From Peribacillus sp. FSL H8-0477 (GTDB lineage: Bacteria; Bacillota; Bacilli; Bacillales; DSM-1321), in the NCBI RefSeq assembly GCF_038002765.1, contig NZ_JBBODE010000001.1:1984001-2048000 (forward strand): DNA of 64,000 bases. Direction: 5' to 3'. A model generated the notes under the pieces. The model did no database searches and was not told the origin of the DNA. It worked only from the letters and a program-made list of their open reading frames with translations. Positions 1 to 9,768 of this stretch are shown in pieces. Position 1 is the stretch's first letter, and every line of letters begins with the position of its first letter. Both the position numbers and the translations under genes were made by a program.

Positions 1-2
1 AG

Positions 3-1994
3 TTAATTATCCAATTTAAACAAAATACAAATGAAAAAACCAAGCAAACACTAATCAAATCTATTTCCGCTGTGGAAGCATCGAAACTGACTGATCATCA
101 ATTCTCCTTACTGACTCTTCCTAAAGGGCGCACCCTAGAAACTTCAGCCAAAAGTTTGCTCTCCCACCCAGAAGTCCTTTCTGCTGAGCCAAATTATAAA
201 CTAGCACATTCGTATATCCCTACTGATTCGGATTACTCAAAGCAATGGTATTTAAAGAACCTAAACTTACCGGATACATGGGATTTGCCAAAAGGAAAAA
301 CGGTGATTAAAACCGCCGTTATTGATGGCGGTGTCCAAGTGAGCCATTTTGATTTAAAAGGGCAAATAACAAAACCGTTTAATATCATTACTCGGAAGAA
401 GACCCTCTTACCTAATGATCATGGCACACATATAGCCGGAGTCATTGCAGCTGTTCAGGATAATGAAGGCACTAGCGGTATCGCCCCTTCCTCTAAAATC
501 ATTCCGGTGAATGTATTTAGAGAGGAAGAAGCCGATATTTATGACGTCGCTGAAGGCATCTATTATGCAATTGATGCAGGTGCAGATATTATCAATTTAA
601 GTCTTACGACAAACGCCTATACCAACATTCTCGATGAAGCCGTACAAGCAGCTGCTGCTAGAGGAATCGTCGTCATTGCGGCAGCTGGTAATGAACATAC
701 AGCCAAGCCTCGCTATCCAGCAGCCTTGAAAAACGTTCTAGGAATCAGCGCCATTGATAAGAATGATAAGCTTGCCTCCTTCTCTAACTTTGGGAAGTAT
801 ATAGACTTTACGGCACCTGGAAAGGATATTTATTCGACTATTTCAGAAGACTCGTTTGGTACCATGAGCGGTACAAGTATGGCAAGCCCTATGGTCTCTG
901 GGGTTACAGCACTCATACTTGCTAAAAACCCCTTTTTAACGCCATCTGAAGTCCTTTCAATTTTAAAAGAGTCGTCCACTGATCTTGGACCATCTGGATG
1001 GGATCCGCAATTTGGAAACGGGAAAATCGATGCACACAAAGCATTGGTCAATACACCTGAATCAATGACTAATCTTGAACTATCTGATAAATCGTTCACT
1101 ATAGAAGGATCGAATAAACTAAACATTTCATTCACTCCTCCTAAGGACACGACCATTTCGCTTTATATTGAAAATACCAATGGACAAATACTAAAGAAAA
1201 TGCTCACTAATCAGGCATCGAACGGGGAACCCATTTCCTATAACTGGGATGGGAAGCTTGACAATGGATCCTATCAATCTAGCGGAGATGTCAAACTTGT
1301 GATTAAGACTGCGAATGCCCGCCATTCCTTGATTACTAAAAAGAGCTTAAAGGTGAATAATACGCTTGTGCCCGAGCTGACTGTTTCAAAAACGAATTAT
1401 CTCTATTCACCAAAAGCGCAGGCTAAACTATCCATCCCTATCCGGTTGAATAAGGACGCGGTCATTAAAGCGGTTATCTTAGATAAGGCAGGTACTAAAG
1501 TACGAACCCTTCAAAAGAACAAACCGTTTACAGGCGGACGCCATACGCTTGAATGGAATGGTACGAATACCAACAGAAGCCAACTAAAAGATGGCAGCTA
1601 TACGCTTCGTATTTCTCTAATAGACAGTGATGGACGCGCTGGATTAACAAAGGACATACCAATTAAACTAGATACAGTGCCTCCTTCTGGATCAATTGTG
1701 AATTCCGATGTTCGCTTTAAAACAACCGGGAAATCAAAAATAGAAAATACGATTACCGTTACTGAATCTGTTACTGGGTCAGTCTCTATAATTGATAAAA
1801 ATGGTAAAATCGTAAACAGACTTTTAACCGATACTTCCTTTAAAATTGGTCAATCAAACGTGACTTGGAATGGTCAAACGAAGAACAAAAAAGCAGCCAT
1901 TAACGGTGACTATCGTTTCAAGGTCATTTTAAGAGATGAAGCAGGTAATTCACGTATTATTAAGAGTCCTCCTTTTCAATTAGTAAACGCATAA
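3..1994 (+). CDS. Subtilisin-like serine protease (S8), 5' end cut by window
   Basis: Secreted S8 endopeptidase. The reading frame is open to the left edge of the window, so the gene starts upstream and the GTG at 72 is not a real start. The first about 65 residues look like the end of an inhibitor I9-type propeptide. The triad is visible: Asp in AVIDGG, His in HGTHIAG, Ser in GTSMASP, with the oxyanion Asn in AAGNE. The C-terminal half carries repeated FlgD-type Ig-like modules, recognisable by the pattern W-D/N-G followed by GSY/GDY (three copies, about residues 370-640). No SLH domain and no sortase motif are present. It opens a run of secreted enzymes. Family assignment is certain; the substrate is unknown. 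Confidence 0.93.
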   Translation, partial: LIIQFKQNTNEKTKQTLIKSISAVEASKLTDHQFSLLTLPKGRTLETSAKSLLSHPEVLSAEPNYKLAHSYIPTDSDYSKQWYLKNLNLPDTWDLPKGKTVIKTAVIDGGVQVSHFDLKGQITKPFNIITRKKTLLPNDHGTHIAGVIAAVQDNEGTSGIAPSSKIIPVNVFREEEADIYDVAEGIYYAIDAGADIINLSLTTNAYTNILDEAVQAAAARGIVVIAAAGNEHTAKPRYPAALKNVLGISAIDKNDKLASFSNFGKYIDFTAPGKDIYSTISEDSFGTMSGTSMASPMVSGVTALILAKNPFLTPSEVLSILKESSTDLGPSGWDPQFGNGKIDAHKALVNTPESMTNLELSDKSFTIEGSNKLNISFTPPKDTTISLYIENTNGQILKKMLTNQASNGEPISYNWDGKLDNGSYQSSGDVKLVIKTANARHSLITKKSLKVNNTLVPELTVSKTNYLYSPKAQAKLSIPIRLNKDAVIKAVILDKAGTKVRTLQKNKPFTGGRHTLEWNGTNTNRSQLKDGSYTLRISLIDSDGRAGLTKDIPIKLDTVPPSGSIVNSDVRFKTTGKSKIENTITVTESVTGSVSIIDKNGKIVNRLLTDTSFKIGQSNVTWNGQTKNKKAAINGDYRFKVILRDEAGNSRIIKSPPFQLVNA

Positions 1995-1995
1995 A

Positions 1996-2080
1996 GACGA
2001 CTATCCAAATCGATAGTCGTCTCAGTTTGTAGACAAAAGAGGTTTGGAATGATTTCATTCTGAACCTCTTTTGCATTTTT
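1996..2080 (+). terminator. Two successive hairpins after the protease gene
   Basis: The first inverted repeat (1996-2021) has 10-bp arms but only a weak T tract. The second (2035-2072) has AAAAGAGGTT/AACCTCTTTT arms plus an inner GAATGA/TCATTC stem, and runs into five T. The second is the convincing Rho-independent terminator. Confidence 0.8.
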
Positions 2081-2198
2081 CGTACCAAATAGGCCTGCAG
2101 GAACAAGATGGCACTCGAAAATATTCCTTATCACCTCAATATTCTAGATCTATTTATACATAGTCCTTTTTTAAGTTTAGAAAGTCAGTTGTTGGGAG

Positions 2199-2270
2199 TG
2201 TTGGTGTGAAGCAGCTCACCGCCTGCGGAAAACGAAACGCCTGGAATGGAAATCACCGTCTGGTTTTATA
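2199..2270. repeat. Dispersed Bacillus intergenic repeat-like sequence
   Basis: The block containing CCGCCTGCGGAAAACGAA and GCCTGGAATGGAAATCACC resembles a short palindrome-bearing intergenic element that is common in Bacillaceae genomes. This is recognised from memory; there is only one copy in the window. It sits in a 457-nt gap that otherwise holds terminators and a promoter region. Confidence 0.4.
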
Positions 2271-2298
2271 GATCTTACCCGATTAGTCTAAAGTCTTA

Positions 2299-2327
2299 GA
2301 AGACTACCCTTCAATAGTCTTCTTTTT
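2299..2327 (+). terminator. Hairpin with T tract
   Basis: GAAGACTA and TAGTCTTC arms around an 8-nt loop are followed by five T. No gene ends immediately upstream, so it may insulate the next promoter from read-through. Confidence 0.6.
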
Positions 2328-2384
2328 CTTGTTTATTTTTGATAAAAGTACATATTCTATCATTTAAACCTATTTTTCTCAATT

Positions 2385-2401
2385 TGTAACATAAATGTAA
2401 T
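2385..2401 (+). promoter_or_regulatory. WalR (YycF) box upstream of the LysM endopeptidase
   Basis: TGTAAC-N5-TGTAAT matches the WalR consensus TGTWAH-N5-TGTWAH exactly. It lies about 63 nt before the start codon of a LytE-type autolysin, the class of gene that WalRK controls in Bacillus. Binding is inferred. Confidence 0.65.
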
Positions 2402-2463
2402 ATAAGATTGTCTGATTTGTTTGATAAGATAGAGACAAACAACTTATCGAGGTGAGAAAAATC

Positions 2464-3534
2464 GTGAAAAAAGGCATTGCGACATTATCAGCAGCAGCTA
2501 TCCTCTCTTCAGCATTTGCTTCTCCTGCCCTTGCTGCCAATACATATACAGTAAAAAGCGGTGATACTCTAACGAAAATCGCCAAAAATCATCAAACTAC
2601 TCTTGCTAAATTAAAAACACTCAATAAATTATCCTCTGACGCCATTTTCGTAAATCAGACATTAAAAGTAGCTGCCGGCACTAATGCTTCTGTTACCACA
2701 AAAGCCTCGACTGCCAAAGCACAGGTATCTATTGAGAAAACCAGCACGGCTACCTATACCGTAGCAGCAGGTGATAATCTAACCAAAATTGCGAACAAGC
2801 ATCATATCACTCTTGGTGAGCTGCAGAGCCTTAATAAATTAACCTCAACTGTTATTTATCCTGGTGATGTGTTAATCGTTTCTAAATCCACAGGAACAAC
2901 CGTGATTGACCTGCCGCAAGCGAAGAAAACAAGTACCGATTCTTCACCATCTGAATCAAATAAATCCGGTCTATATACCATTAAAAAAGGCGACACTCTT
3001 TCGAAAATAGCCTCTCAATTTAAACTAACGCTGCAAGAGTTAAAAAGCTTGAATCAATTAACTTCGGATACTATTTTTGCGGGGCAAAATCTTAGTGTTA
3101 ATCAGGCTGCTGCTTCTAAACCAGCAGCAAAACCTACTAACTCGGATACAATCAGTAATGTGGACAAGCAAGCTGATACATTAATTGCTGAAGCAAAGAA
3201 ACTCATTGGGACGCCTTATTCATGGGCCGGTTCATCACCAGGAGGCTTTGATTGCAGTGGATTCGTTTACTATGTTATGAAGAAAGCCGGTTATTCCATT
3301 TCACGAACTTCTGCCTCAACGTACTTCGACCTTGGCAAAAATACGACCAACCCAAGCCCTGGTAGCTTAGTGTTTTTTGCTGGTAATCCAGCTATTAAAT
3401 CTATCATCACACATATGGGAATCTATCTGGGTAACGGGCAATTTATACATGCCAGCACAAGTAAAGGTGTCATGATCAGCTCCCTGAGCTCTGGATACTA
3501 TGAAACAAGGCTCGCAGGTTTTAAAAACTTCTAA
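2464..3534 (+). CDS. LysM / NlpC-P60 peptidoglycan endopeptidase
   Basis: Cell-wall DL-endopeptidase of the LytE/CwlS type, predicted to cut the stem peptide during growth or separation. A signal peptide (about 25 residues, ending near ALA) is followed by three LysM repeats that bind glycan (each starts YTVKSGDTL-like and ends VNQ/YPG-type) at about residues 25-70, 105-150 and 170-215. A C-terminal NlpC/P60 domain follows, with the catalytic Cys in GGFDCSGFVYY and a His in THMGIYLG. I chose GTG 2464 because GAGGTGAG sits at the right distance; the upstream GTG at 2452 lies inside that site. A perfect WalR box precedes the gene, in keeping with autolysin control. Confidence 0.93.
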   Translation: MKKGIATLSAAAILSSAFASPALAANTYTVKSGDTLTKIAKNHQTTLAKLKTLNKLSSDAIFVNQTLKVAAGTNASVTTKASTAKAQVSIEKTSTATYTVAAGDNLTKIANKHHITLGELQSLNKLTSTVIYPGDVLIVSKSTGTTVIDLPQAKKTSTDSSPSESNKSGLYTIKKGDTLSKIASQFKLTLQELKSLNQLTSDTIFAGQNLSVNQAAASKPAAKPTNSDTISNVDKQADTLIAEAKKLIGTPYSWAGSSPGGFDCSGFVYYVMKKAGYSISRTSASTYFDLGKNTTNPSPGSLVFFAGNPAIKSIITHMGIYLGNGQFIHASTSKGVMISSLSSGYYETRLAGFKNF

Positions 3535-3540
3535 AAAGGC

Positions 3541-3573
3541 AGCCCTCCGCTAAAGCGGACTGGCTGTTTTTTT
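3541..3573 (+). terminator. Terminator of the endopeptidase gene
   Basis: Stem AGCC..CCGC/GCGG..GGCT with a TAAA loop, followed by a run of seven T. Confidence 0.85.
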
Positions 3574-3673
3574 ATTGTGTGCTGCTCATCTAATAGAAAA
3601 ATATTCCAAAATAAAGTACCAATTCAACTAAAACTTGTGAATACTTGTAAATTAACTTCTATTTCCTGTAAAC

Positions 3674-3700
3674 TACCATACTTATCTATGGTACTATAAT
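3674..3700 (+). promoter_or_regulatory. Inverted repeat abutting a -10 box
   Basis: Perfect 7-bp arms TACCATA/TATGGTA with a 6-bp spacer (3674-3693) end one base before a perfect TATAAT (3695-3700), 28 nt upstream of the carboxypeptidase start. It would cover the -35 to -10 spacer, so it could be an operator. No regulator is identified. Confidence 0.5.
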
Positions 3701-3728
3701 TATAACAACATTGGAAAGGAAGGAATAA

Positions 3729-5519
3729 ATGCCCAATCTATGCAAATCATTTTTATCCATCTTGATGCTGGCAGCTGGACTACTTGTTTTCTCTGACTCT
3801 ACTAAAGCAGCCTCTTACTTAGTAAACCCGAATAAAACTTATACCTATTCAACTATGGTCTCTGACATTGGCCAATTAAAGAAAGCCTACCCGGACTTAG
3901 TAGATGTTAAAGTCATTGGGACATCTGAATACGGCCGCAACATTTATGCGGTTTCACTTGGAAAAGGCGATTCCACCGTTTTTTTGAATGGCTCACATCA
4001 CGCTCGTGAATGGATTACCACGAACGTCAATATGAATATGATTGATAAATATGCATACGCCTATAAAAACAATTCAAAAATAAATGGATTCAAAGTCCGT
4101 ACCGTTTTAAACAACACAACCATTTGGTTTGTACCTATGGTTAATCCAGACGGTGTAACCCTTCAGCAGTCTGGTCTGAAAAACTTCCCGAAAAGCACCC
4201 ATAAGCAATTAATTAAAATGAATAATGGCAGTAAAAACTTTAAGCGCTGGAAAGCAAATGGCAAAGGAATAGATTTAAATCGCCAATATAATGCCAAGTG
4301 GAAGGAAATAAAGGGCCCCAAATCACCAAGCTTTAAGAATTATAAGGGAAAGACAGCAGCCTCTGCTAAAGAAACCAAAGTAATTCTCGCCTTCACTAAT
4401 AATATTGATCCGGAGATGGCCGTTGCCTATCATAGCAGCGGAGAAATTCTTTTCTGGAATTACCAGCAAAGCGGCGTTCGATATACTAGAGAGTATGGGT
4501 ACGCAAAAAAGCTAGGAAGCATTACCGGCTACAGCCTCGTTTATCCGAAAAGTTTTGGCGGCGGTGGTGGATTTAGTGACTGGTTCTCCCGCGTTGAGAA
4601 AAAACCAGCCTACACAATTGAAGTAGCTCCGTATGCAGGTGAAACACATGTACCAATCAAGAAATTCCCTAGCATTTGGAAAGAAAATAGTATTGTTGGT
4701 CTTTACATTGCTCAGGAAGGCTTTAAACTCTATGATTCTCGTGAAACGGCGGCTAGCAAGCTTCTCGCGAAAAAGATTATCGCCTATAATACAAAAACAG
4801 CCAGCACGCTCCAACAAGCATATGGAAATGATATTACGTCTGTCCATCAATTAGTTGTGAGCAATTCCTTAAACAAAAAGTATAAAAACGTGACAGCTGA
4901 AATAAAAAAACAGGAAAAGCTGATAGCCAAGCTTCCTGAAAACTACCGCTCTAAACCGAAGACAGCACTCGGTAAAACGAAGACTTATTTAACGAACACA
5001 CTAGCTTACATGAATGGCATTAGTGCGGGGGATAGTCTTAGTGAAAAAGCCCAGGTCGTAATCAATGACTTTGAAAACGGGACCATTAACTCAAATACCG
5101 TGAACTCGTATCAAAAGCTAAAAGTGAATATGACTTCAACGAAAACAAAACTTTCTAAAATGAAGTACAGCCATGTCCGAACCTTAGCCAAAACAAAATA
5201 CATAGTACCGGTTCAAGATTTTACAGCAAGTGCTGATTATGAAATGAAACGTTACCAGCTCTTATTGGAAATCGATAAGGAAGCAGCGAATAAACGGTAT
5301 CGTGAAGCCAGAGAAAAAATGTCTAAGCTTCAGGAGTTAAATACAGCTTCAACAGCCTTTAAACAGAACGCTCCTAAAAGGTATAAAACGTTTGCGGCAA
5401 CCGAAGAATTCTTACTATCGATGCAGAACCGAATTGAACAACTACTTACAGAGGCGGAAAATCAACCAGATTCTAGTATTGATATACAAAAAGATGAAGA
5501 AGTAGATAGAGCTGAATAA
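3729..5519 (+). CDS. Secreted M14 zinc carboxypeptidase
   Basis: Metallocarboxypeptidase that removes C-terminal residues from peptides. A signal peptide of about 27 residues precedes the catalytic domain (about residues 35-330). The zinc ligands are visible as HHAREW (HxxE) near residue 90 and the later His in VAYHSSGE; the general-base Glu is in YTIEVAP. The remaining about 250 residues are lysine-rich and helical, without a recognised domain, and may be a wall-binding or spacer region. The protein is 596 aa, longer than a bare M14 enzyme because of this tail. The start has GGAAAGGAAGG. It may act on peptides released by the neighbouring proteases or on wall peptides. Confidence 0.92.
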   Translation: MPNLCKSFLSILMLAAGLLVFSDSTKAASYLVNPNKTYTYSTMVSDIGQLKKAYPDLVDVKVIGTSEYGRNIYAVSLGKGDSTVFLNGSHHAREWITTNVNMNMIDKYAYAYKNNSKINGFKVRTVLNNTTIWFVPMVNPDGVTLQQSGLKNFPKSTHKQLIKMNNGSKNFKRWKANGKGIDLNRQYNAKWKEIKGPKSPSFKNYKGKTAASAKETKVILAFTNNIDPEMAVAYHSSGEILFWNYQQSGVRYTREYGYAKKLGSITGYSLVYPKSFGGGGGFSDWFSRVEKKPAYTIEVAPYAGETHVPIKKFPSIWKENSIVGLYIAQEGFKLYDSRETAASKLLAKKIIAYNTKTASTLQQAYGNDITSVHQLVVSNSLNKKYKNVTAEIKKQEKLIAKLPENYRSKPKTALGKTKTYLTNTLAYMNGISAGDSLSEKAQVVINDFENGTINSNTVNSYQKLKVNMTSTKTKLSKMKYSHVRTLAKTKYIVPVQDFTASADYEMKRYQLLLEIDKEAANKRYREAREKMSKLQELNTASTAFKQNAPKRYKTFAATEEFLLSMQNRIEQLLTEAENQPDSSIDIQKDEEVDRAE

Positions 5520-5853
5520 ACACTTATTGGATTAAGCTCTATGGTATTAATCTGGCTGAATAATCGGAATAATGATATAATCAAACTGATTTCTTTGTCG
5601 AACCATAACTCAGGGCAAGATATTTCCGTATATCCTTCCTTTACTGATTATCCTTGTATAACAAGGAGATTATTAGTAGAATAAATAAGGTATATTAGGA
5701 TTATTCGTGTGGTCCAGCTGGACAAACTAATAAATACTACTTTTTTGTATATATTTATCTGTATAGTAGATAAACTGACAGCTAGTATAACAATGTACTT
5801 GAGTTGGGCTCGAACCGCTCAATGTGTTATGAATATAAGGGGGAGCAGATATA
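5520..5853. other. 334-nt intergenic region
   Basis: No ORF with a ribosome binding site is seen. An AT-rich stretch near 5795-5815 contains ACTGACA and TATAAC spaced like a weak promoter for the next gene. Nothing else is recognised. Confidence 0.35.
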
Positions 5854-6261
5854 GTGGATAAACAGAATCAAATCGACAATCTCGTAGAAAATTTTAAGAA
5901 ACACCCGCCAAAAATAATAGGAGGCTACAAAAAGCCAGGGTGGGCATTAAAAGTGCTGGAAAAAACCAGCAATGATTCGACTGAGATCGAACCGGACGGA
6001 ACGATTACTGCTAAAGCCATCCTTGAAGCTAAAGATCTTACATATTATCCAGCTTTCTTAACCATAGATATCAGCAAGAAAGGTCAAATCGTTGGCGCTT
6101 ACTTACTTTCAGAGAAAGCAGAGCAATTCGAATTACTTCCTTTCGAACTAGCTAAGGATTTTGTAGGTAAAGCGGAAGCAGAACTTACTCCATTCCGCTA
6201 TCGTACCCTTGATAAAATTGAAGGCGATGAAGCGCAAGTGAATTGGCCTGAATTTTCATAA
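5854..6261 (+). CDS. Conserved-looking hypothetical protein, 135 aa
   Basis: I do not recognise the family. It is a small soluble acidic protein with no signal peptide and no membrane segment, and with a mixed alpha/beta pattern. The GTG start is preceded by AAGGGGGAG. It ends just before a terminator pair shared with the convergent SlaP gene. Adjacency to slaP and secA2 is convergent, so a link to S-layer export is only a guess. Confidence 0.7.
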   Translation: MDKQNQIDNLVENFKKHPPKIIGGYKKPGWALKVLEKTSNDSTEIEPDGTITAKAILEAKDLTYYPAFLTIDISKKGQIVGAYLLSEKAEQFELLPFELAKDFVGKAEAELTPFRYRTLDKIEGDEAQVNWPEFS

Positions 6262-6271
6262 GCATAAAATG

Positions 6272-6334
6272 GACCCATCAGAATCTGATGGGTCTATTTT
6301 ATACGATAAAAACCCCCGCCAAGGTCGACGGGGG
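6272..6334. terminator. Back-to-back terminators between convergent genes
   Basis: GACCCATCAG/CTGATGGGTC (6272-6294) serves the + gene. CCCCCG/CGGGGG (6313-6334), followed by T5 when read on the minus strand, serves slaP/secA2. Confidence 0.85.
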
Positions 6335-6339
6335 AGTAG

Positions 6340-7245
6340 TTATGTTTGTGGAAGTGAAGCAGCAGGTGCATACGCCTTCCAACGAGATAAATCTGGTTCT
6401 TGTTTCTGGATTAATGAACTTGGGAATATAAACGTCCAAGGTTTACTCGTATTCGCTTTTACTTCAAAATTACTAAGATTAAATCCGCCCTCGCAGACAA
6501 CATCCCCCTGTGCATCTTCAACCACCAGTGGAATGGTTTCAAGCTTAATGTTCTTCTCATTGCCATTTCTGACAAGAATAACGACAGCAAGTGCACCGTC
6601 TTCATTAAATTTCGCTTCAATGCCCATTAAATTGATTTCACCAGGAGAAAGCTTTGGCAGAGTAGTAATCAAGTTTTGCAGATTCTCTTTTTGAAGGCTG
6701 GAAAGTTCTTTTTCCCACGTTTCGTCAAGATCCAATAGATGCTCTTGTTCTTCGGTTTTATTTTTTAATTCAAAGGCAATCTTCCAGCCTTCTGTCGGAA
6801 TGTCTCCAGCTACTCGATCTTCTTTTCCGAAAAGGAATCTCCAAGGCATGCAAGACAGTCCTGGAATCTCACTCACTTCGTCTAATTCAAACCGTTTCTT
6901 TGCTAGTACCTGGCCCTCTGCATCTAAGAGAAGAAGGTCCACTTCTTCAAAACGTACGGACTTCGACAATGTATTTCGTAAAAATGTTTCGACAATGACC
7001 TCATCTTCATCTTCAATCAAATCAATACCGGCAATGGACAGCTGGTCTGGAAGTAAAGCCGGTAGTTTTTGATGACGGAATTGATAGATATATTTTTCAG
7101 CTACAGTCAGTTCCCACTCAGGATGAAAGTAAAGGGTCGTATTGACGGTTCCATCTTCATTAAACTGCGCTTCTTTTTCACTTGCTGTTTGGTTGGCAGA
7201 ATTGATTGCTTGTTGTTTTTTAATTTTCTTTCCTAATCGTCCCAT
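6340..7245 (-). CDS. slaP: Accessory Sec system S-layer assembly protein SlaP
   Basis: Cytoplasmic partner of SecA2 that is needed for efficient S-layer secretion in Bacillus anthracis (known family role). The 301-aa protein has no signal peptide. It carries two related halves (about residues 60-155 and 190-290), each with a pattern of L-P-x-L, an N-rich strand and a final PW-x-F-x-F/I-F segment, matching the duplicated SLAP domain. It starts three bases after the secA2 stop, so the two genes form one operon transcribed secA2 then slaP. The S-layer protein gene itself lies 43 kb away in this window. Confidence 0.88.
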   Translation of the reverse strand: MGRLGKKIKKQQAINSANQTASEKEAQFNEDGTVNTTLYFHPEWELTVAEKYIYQFRHQKLPALLPDQLSIAGIDLIEDEDEVIVETFLRNTLSKSVRFEEVDLLLLDAEGQVLAKKRFELDEVSEIPGLSCMPWRFLFGKEDRVAGDIPTEGWKIAFELKNKTEEQEHLLDLDETWEKELSSLQKENLQNLITTLPKLSPGEINLMGIEAKFNEDGALAVVILVRNGNEKNIKLETIPLVVEDAQGDVVCEGGFNLSNFEVKANTSKPWTFIFPSSLIQKQEPDLSRWKAYAPAASLPQT

Positions 7246-7248
7246 CCT

Positions 7249-9627
7249 TTATTCACCCTCTTCATTTTCGTTTACAACTTGATAATTGTTTTTTATAAGT
7301 TCCATGAACTGTGTACTAATACCGGCCTCAATGTCAGCAATCAGCAGATTGAATTCGGCAGCTCCTTCTTTTTCAAAGGTGATGTATGGATCTTCTTGGG
7401 CATACCCTCTGAGTGTAATTCCCTCTTTAATCTGAGTCATTAAGTTCAGATGCTCAATCCAATCCGAATCAATTTGCGTAAGCATATAATTACGAAGCTG
7501 CAGTGCGAGCATTTCGTCACCTTTTAATTCAAGAATGGTTTGTTTTAGCTCATTGAATTCAGACACTGCTACTTGCTTCACTTGATACGCATCCTGGTCG
7601 ATTAGTTTTTCTTGAGTCAGACTTAAGTCGATGAATAGCTCCGATAATTTCTCCATCAACTCGTCAAGTCTATGCTCTTCAGGATCTTCTGGAAGATGAT
7701 GATCAATCAAAGTATTCATATATCGTTCCATATAAGCCAGCAGCTCATCAAACAGATCATCATCCGTTAATTCAAGCATTCTGTCTCTCATGGAATAGAT
7801 AACTTTACTTTGTTGGTCCAGTACATTTTCAAGTTTTAATAAATGAATTCGGCTTGAATAATGCGCGCCTTCAATATTATCCTGAACCTTTTTAACAAAC
7901 TTAATCGGATCTGGAGAAACGACTAAGCCTTCTTCATCAACCTTAACCTTCTTCAAATAGCGCTCTTTTTCTTCTTCATCATAGTAATCGAACAGATCAT
8001 CTTCTAATGAAATGATAAATTGTGAAGAACCGGCATCACCTTGACGGCCGGATCTGCCTCGAAGCTGCATATCAATCCGTTTACTTTCGTTACGTTCCGT
8101 ACCAAGAATATGCAGACCGCCAAGCTCACGCACATCTTCACCCAGCACAATATCTGTTCCGCGGCCAGCCATATTTGTAGCCAGCATAACTTGACCCTTT
8201 TGACCGGCTCGGGCGATGATTTCTGCTTCGTCTTGCTCGGTTTTAGCATTCAATACATAGTGTTTAATATTTGCTTTTGTCAGCGATTCTGACAGTACTT
8301 CCGATTGTTCAATAGAAGTCGTACCGATTAATACCGGGCGGCCCATTTTATGCAGGTGTTCCACTTCAGCAATGATTTTTTTAAGTTTGTCATTATACTT
8401 GCGGTACACCAAGTCAGGATAATCTTCTCGCCGAACAGGCTTATTCGTCGGAATCGTAATGACATTAAGATTATACGTATCCCAGAATTCTCGTTTAGAC
8501 GGAGTTGCACTGCCTGTCATCCCTGATAAATTCTTGTAAAGTCTAAAATAGTTTTGGATCGTAATCGTAGCATGCGTTTCATTTTCTTCAGAGATTTCCA
8601 AGTCTTCTTTAGCTTCAATCGCTTGATGAAGTCCTTCACTAAAGGAACGGCCTTCCATAATCCGACCAGTAAACTGATCGATTAATTCAATCTTTCCGTC
8701 CTTAACAATATAATCAACATCCCGTTTCATAATGACAGATGCTCTTAATGACTGCATAACGTGATGTAGCAGTTCTTGATGTTCAGCATCATATAGGTTT
8801 TTAAGTCCAAACGCAGTTTCTATCTTCCGTGAACCTTCATCACTGATAAAGGTCTGTCTTGATTCTGGGAACAATTCGTAGTCCACATCTTTTTTGAAGC
8901 TTTTCACTATTTGTGCGGTGATGATAAACAACTCTGCCCCATCACTCGATTGATTCGCAATAATTAACGGTGTTTTTGCTTCATCAATTAAGATACTGTC
9001 GACCTCATCGACAATCGCAAACTCATGTCCTCTTTGAACCTTATCTTCTTTCTTAAACACCATATTATCGCGAAGATAATCAAAACCAAATTCTGTACCC
9101 GTACCATAGGTGATATCGGCTTGGTACGCTTCTTTCTTTTCTGAAGGCTCCATTTGCGAGATATTCAACCCTACCGTTAATCCAAGAAATTCATGAATTT
9201 GACCCATCAATTCCATATCACGGCGAGCTAAATATTCATTAGCTGTGATGATATGAACGCCTTGGCCTTTTAATGCTTGAAGATAACTCGGCAAGGTCGC
9301 CACTAACGTTTTTCCTTCACCCGTATTCATCTGTGCAATACTGCCTTCATTTAAAACAAAGCCGCCAATCAACTGAACATCATAGTGGCGCAGACCGATT
9401 ACACGCTTCGCCGCTTCTCTAACCACAGCAAACGCATCTGCTTGTATGTGTTCAATCGTTTTTCCTTGGCTTAATTGGTTTTTAAATTCTGCCGTGCAGT
9501 ATTTTAATTCCTCATCTGTATAATTTAGATATTTTTGTTCAGCACTATTTACTTTATCAACAAGTTTCAATAAACGTTTTAAATCTTTGGAACTCTCATT
9601 AAACAGCTCTTTCACTCTAGTTATCAT
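7249..9627 (-). CDS. secA2: Accessory protein-export ATPase SecA2
   Basis: Second SecA, an ATPase motor dedicated to a subset of exported proteins such as S-layer proteins. Walker A is in MNTGEGKT, the DEAD-box equivalent is [11 protein letters not shown], and helicase motif VI lies in [23 protein letters not shown] is the usual SecA signature. The length of about 792 aa and the lack of a C-terminal zinc-binding tail with the SecB-site cysteines fit SecA2 rather than the housekeeping SecA1. I place the start at ATG 9627 because AAGGAG lies six bases upstream, not at the ATG seven codons earlier. It is followed directly by slaP. Confidence 0.95.
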   Translation of the reverse strand: MITRVKELFNESSKDLKRLLKLVDKVNSAEQKYLNYTDEELKYCTAEFKNQLSQGKTIEHIQADAFAVVREAAKRVIGLRHYDVQLIGGFVLNEGSIAQMNTGEGKTLVATLPSYLQALKGQGVHIITANEYLARRDMELMGQIHEFLGLTVGLNISQMEPSEKKEAYQADITYGTGTEFGFDYLRDNMVFKKEDKVQRGHEFAIVDEVDSILIDEAKTPLIIANQSSDGAELFIITAQIVKSFKKDVDYELFPESRQTFISDEGSRKIETAFGLKNLYDAEHQELLHHVMQSLRASVIMKRDVDYIVKDGKIELIDQFTGRIMEGRSFSEGLHQAIEAKEDLEISEENETHATITIQNYFRLYKNLSGMTGSATPSKREFWDTYNLNVITIPTNKPVRREDYPDLVYRKYNDKLKKIIAEVEHLHKMGRPVLIGTTSIEQSEVLSESLTKANIKHYVLNAKTEQDEAEIIARAGQKGQVMLATNMAGRGTDIVLGEDVRELGGLHILGTERNESKRIDMQLRGRSGRQGDAGSSQFIISLEDDLFDYYDEEEKERYLKKVKVDEEGLVVSPDPIKFVKKVQDNIEGAHYSSRIHLLKLENVLDQQSKVIYSMRDRMLELTDDDLFDELLAYMERYMNTLIDHHLPEDPEEHRLDELMEKLSELFIDLSLTQEKLIDQDAYQVKQVAVSEFNELKQTILELKGDEMLALQLRNYMLTQIDSDWIEHLNLMTQIKEGITLRGYAQEDPYITFEKEGAAEFNLLIADIEAGISTQFMELIKNNYQVVNENEEGE

Positions 9628-9721
9628 GCAGTTCTCCTTTGTTACCATTAAATATGAAGCTAGTATAATTATATCATATTAACTAAAATATGGACGATAG
9701 TCCTTGGTTAATAACAAAAAA

Positions 9722-9762
9722 AGGCTCTCCCAAGGGTCCTATACTGACCCTTGGAAAAGCCT
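9722..9762 (-). terminator. Terminator of the large PPC protease gene
   Basis: AGGCT..CAAGGGTC/GACCCTTG..AGCCT long stem, followed by a T run on the minus strand. Confidence 0.85.
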
Positions 9763-9768
9763 CTGTTT

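Noticed and set aside
72..74. GTG as start of the first protease
   Set aside because: The frame stays open to the first base of the window and encodes a propeptide-like sequence, so the true start is upstream.
9628..9648. SecA2 start at the upstream ATG (9648)
   Set aside because: The AAGGAG site lies between the two ATGs, at correct spacing only for the ATG at 9627.
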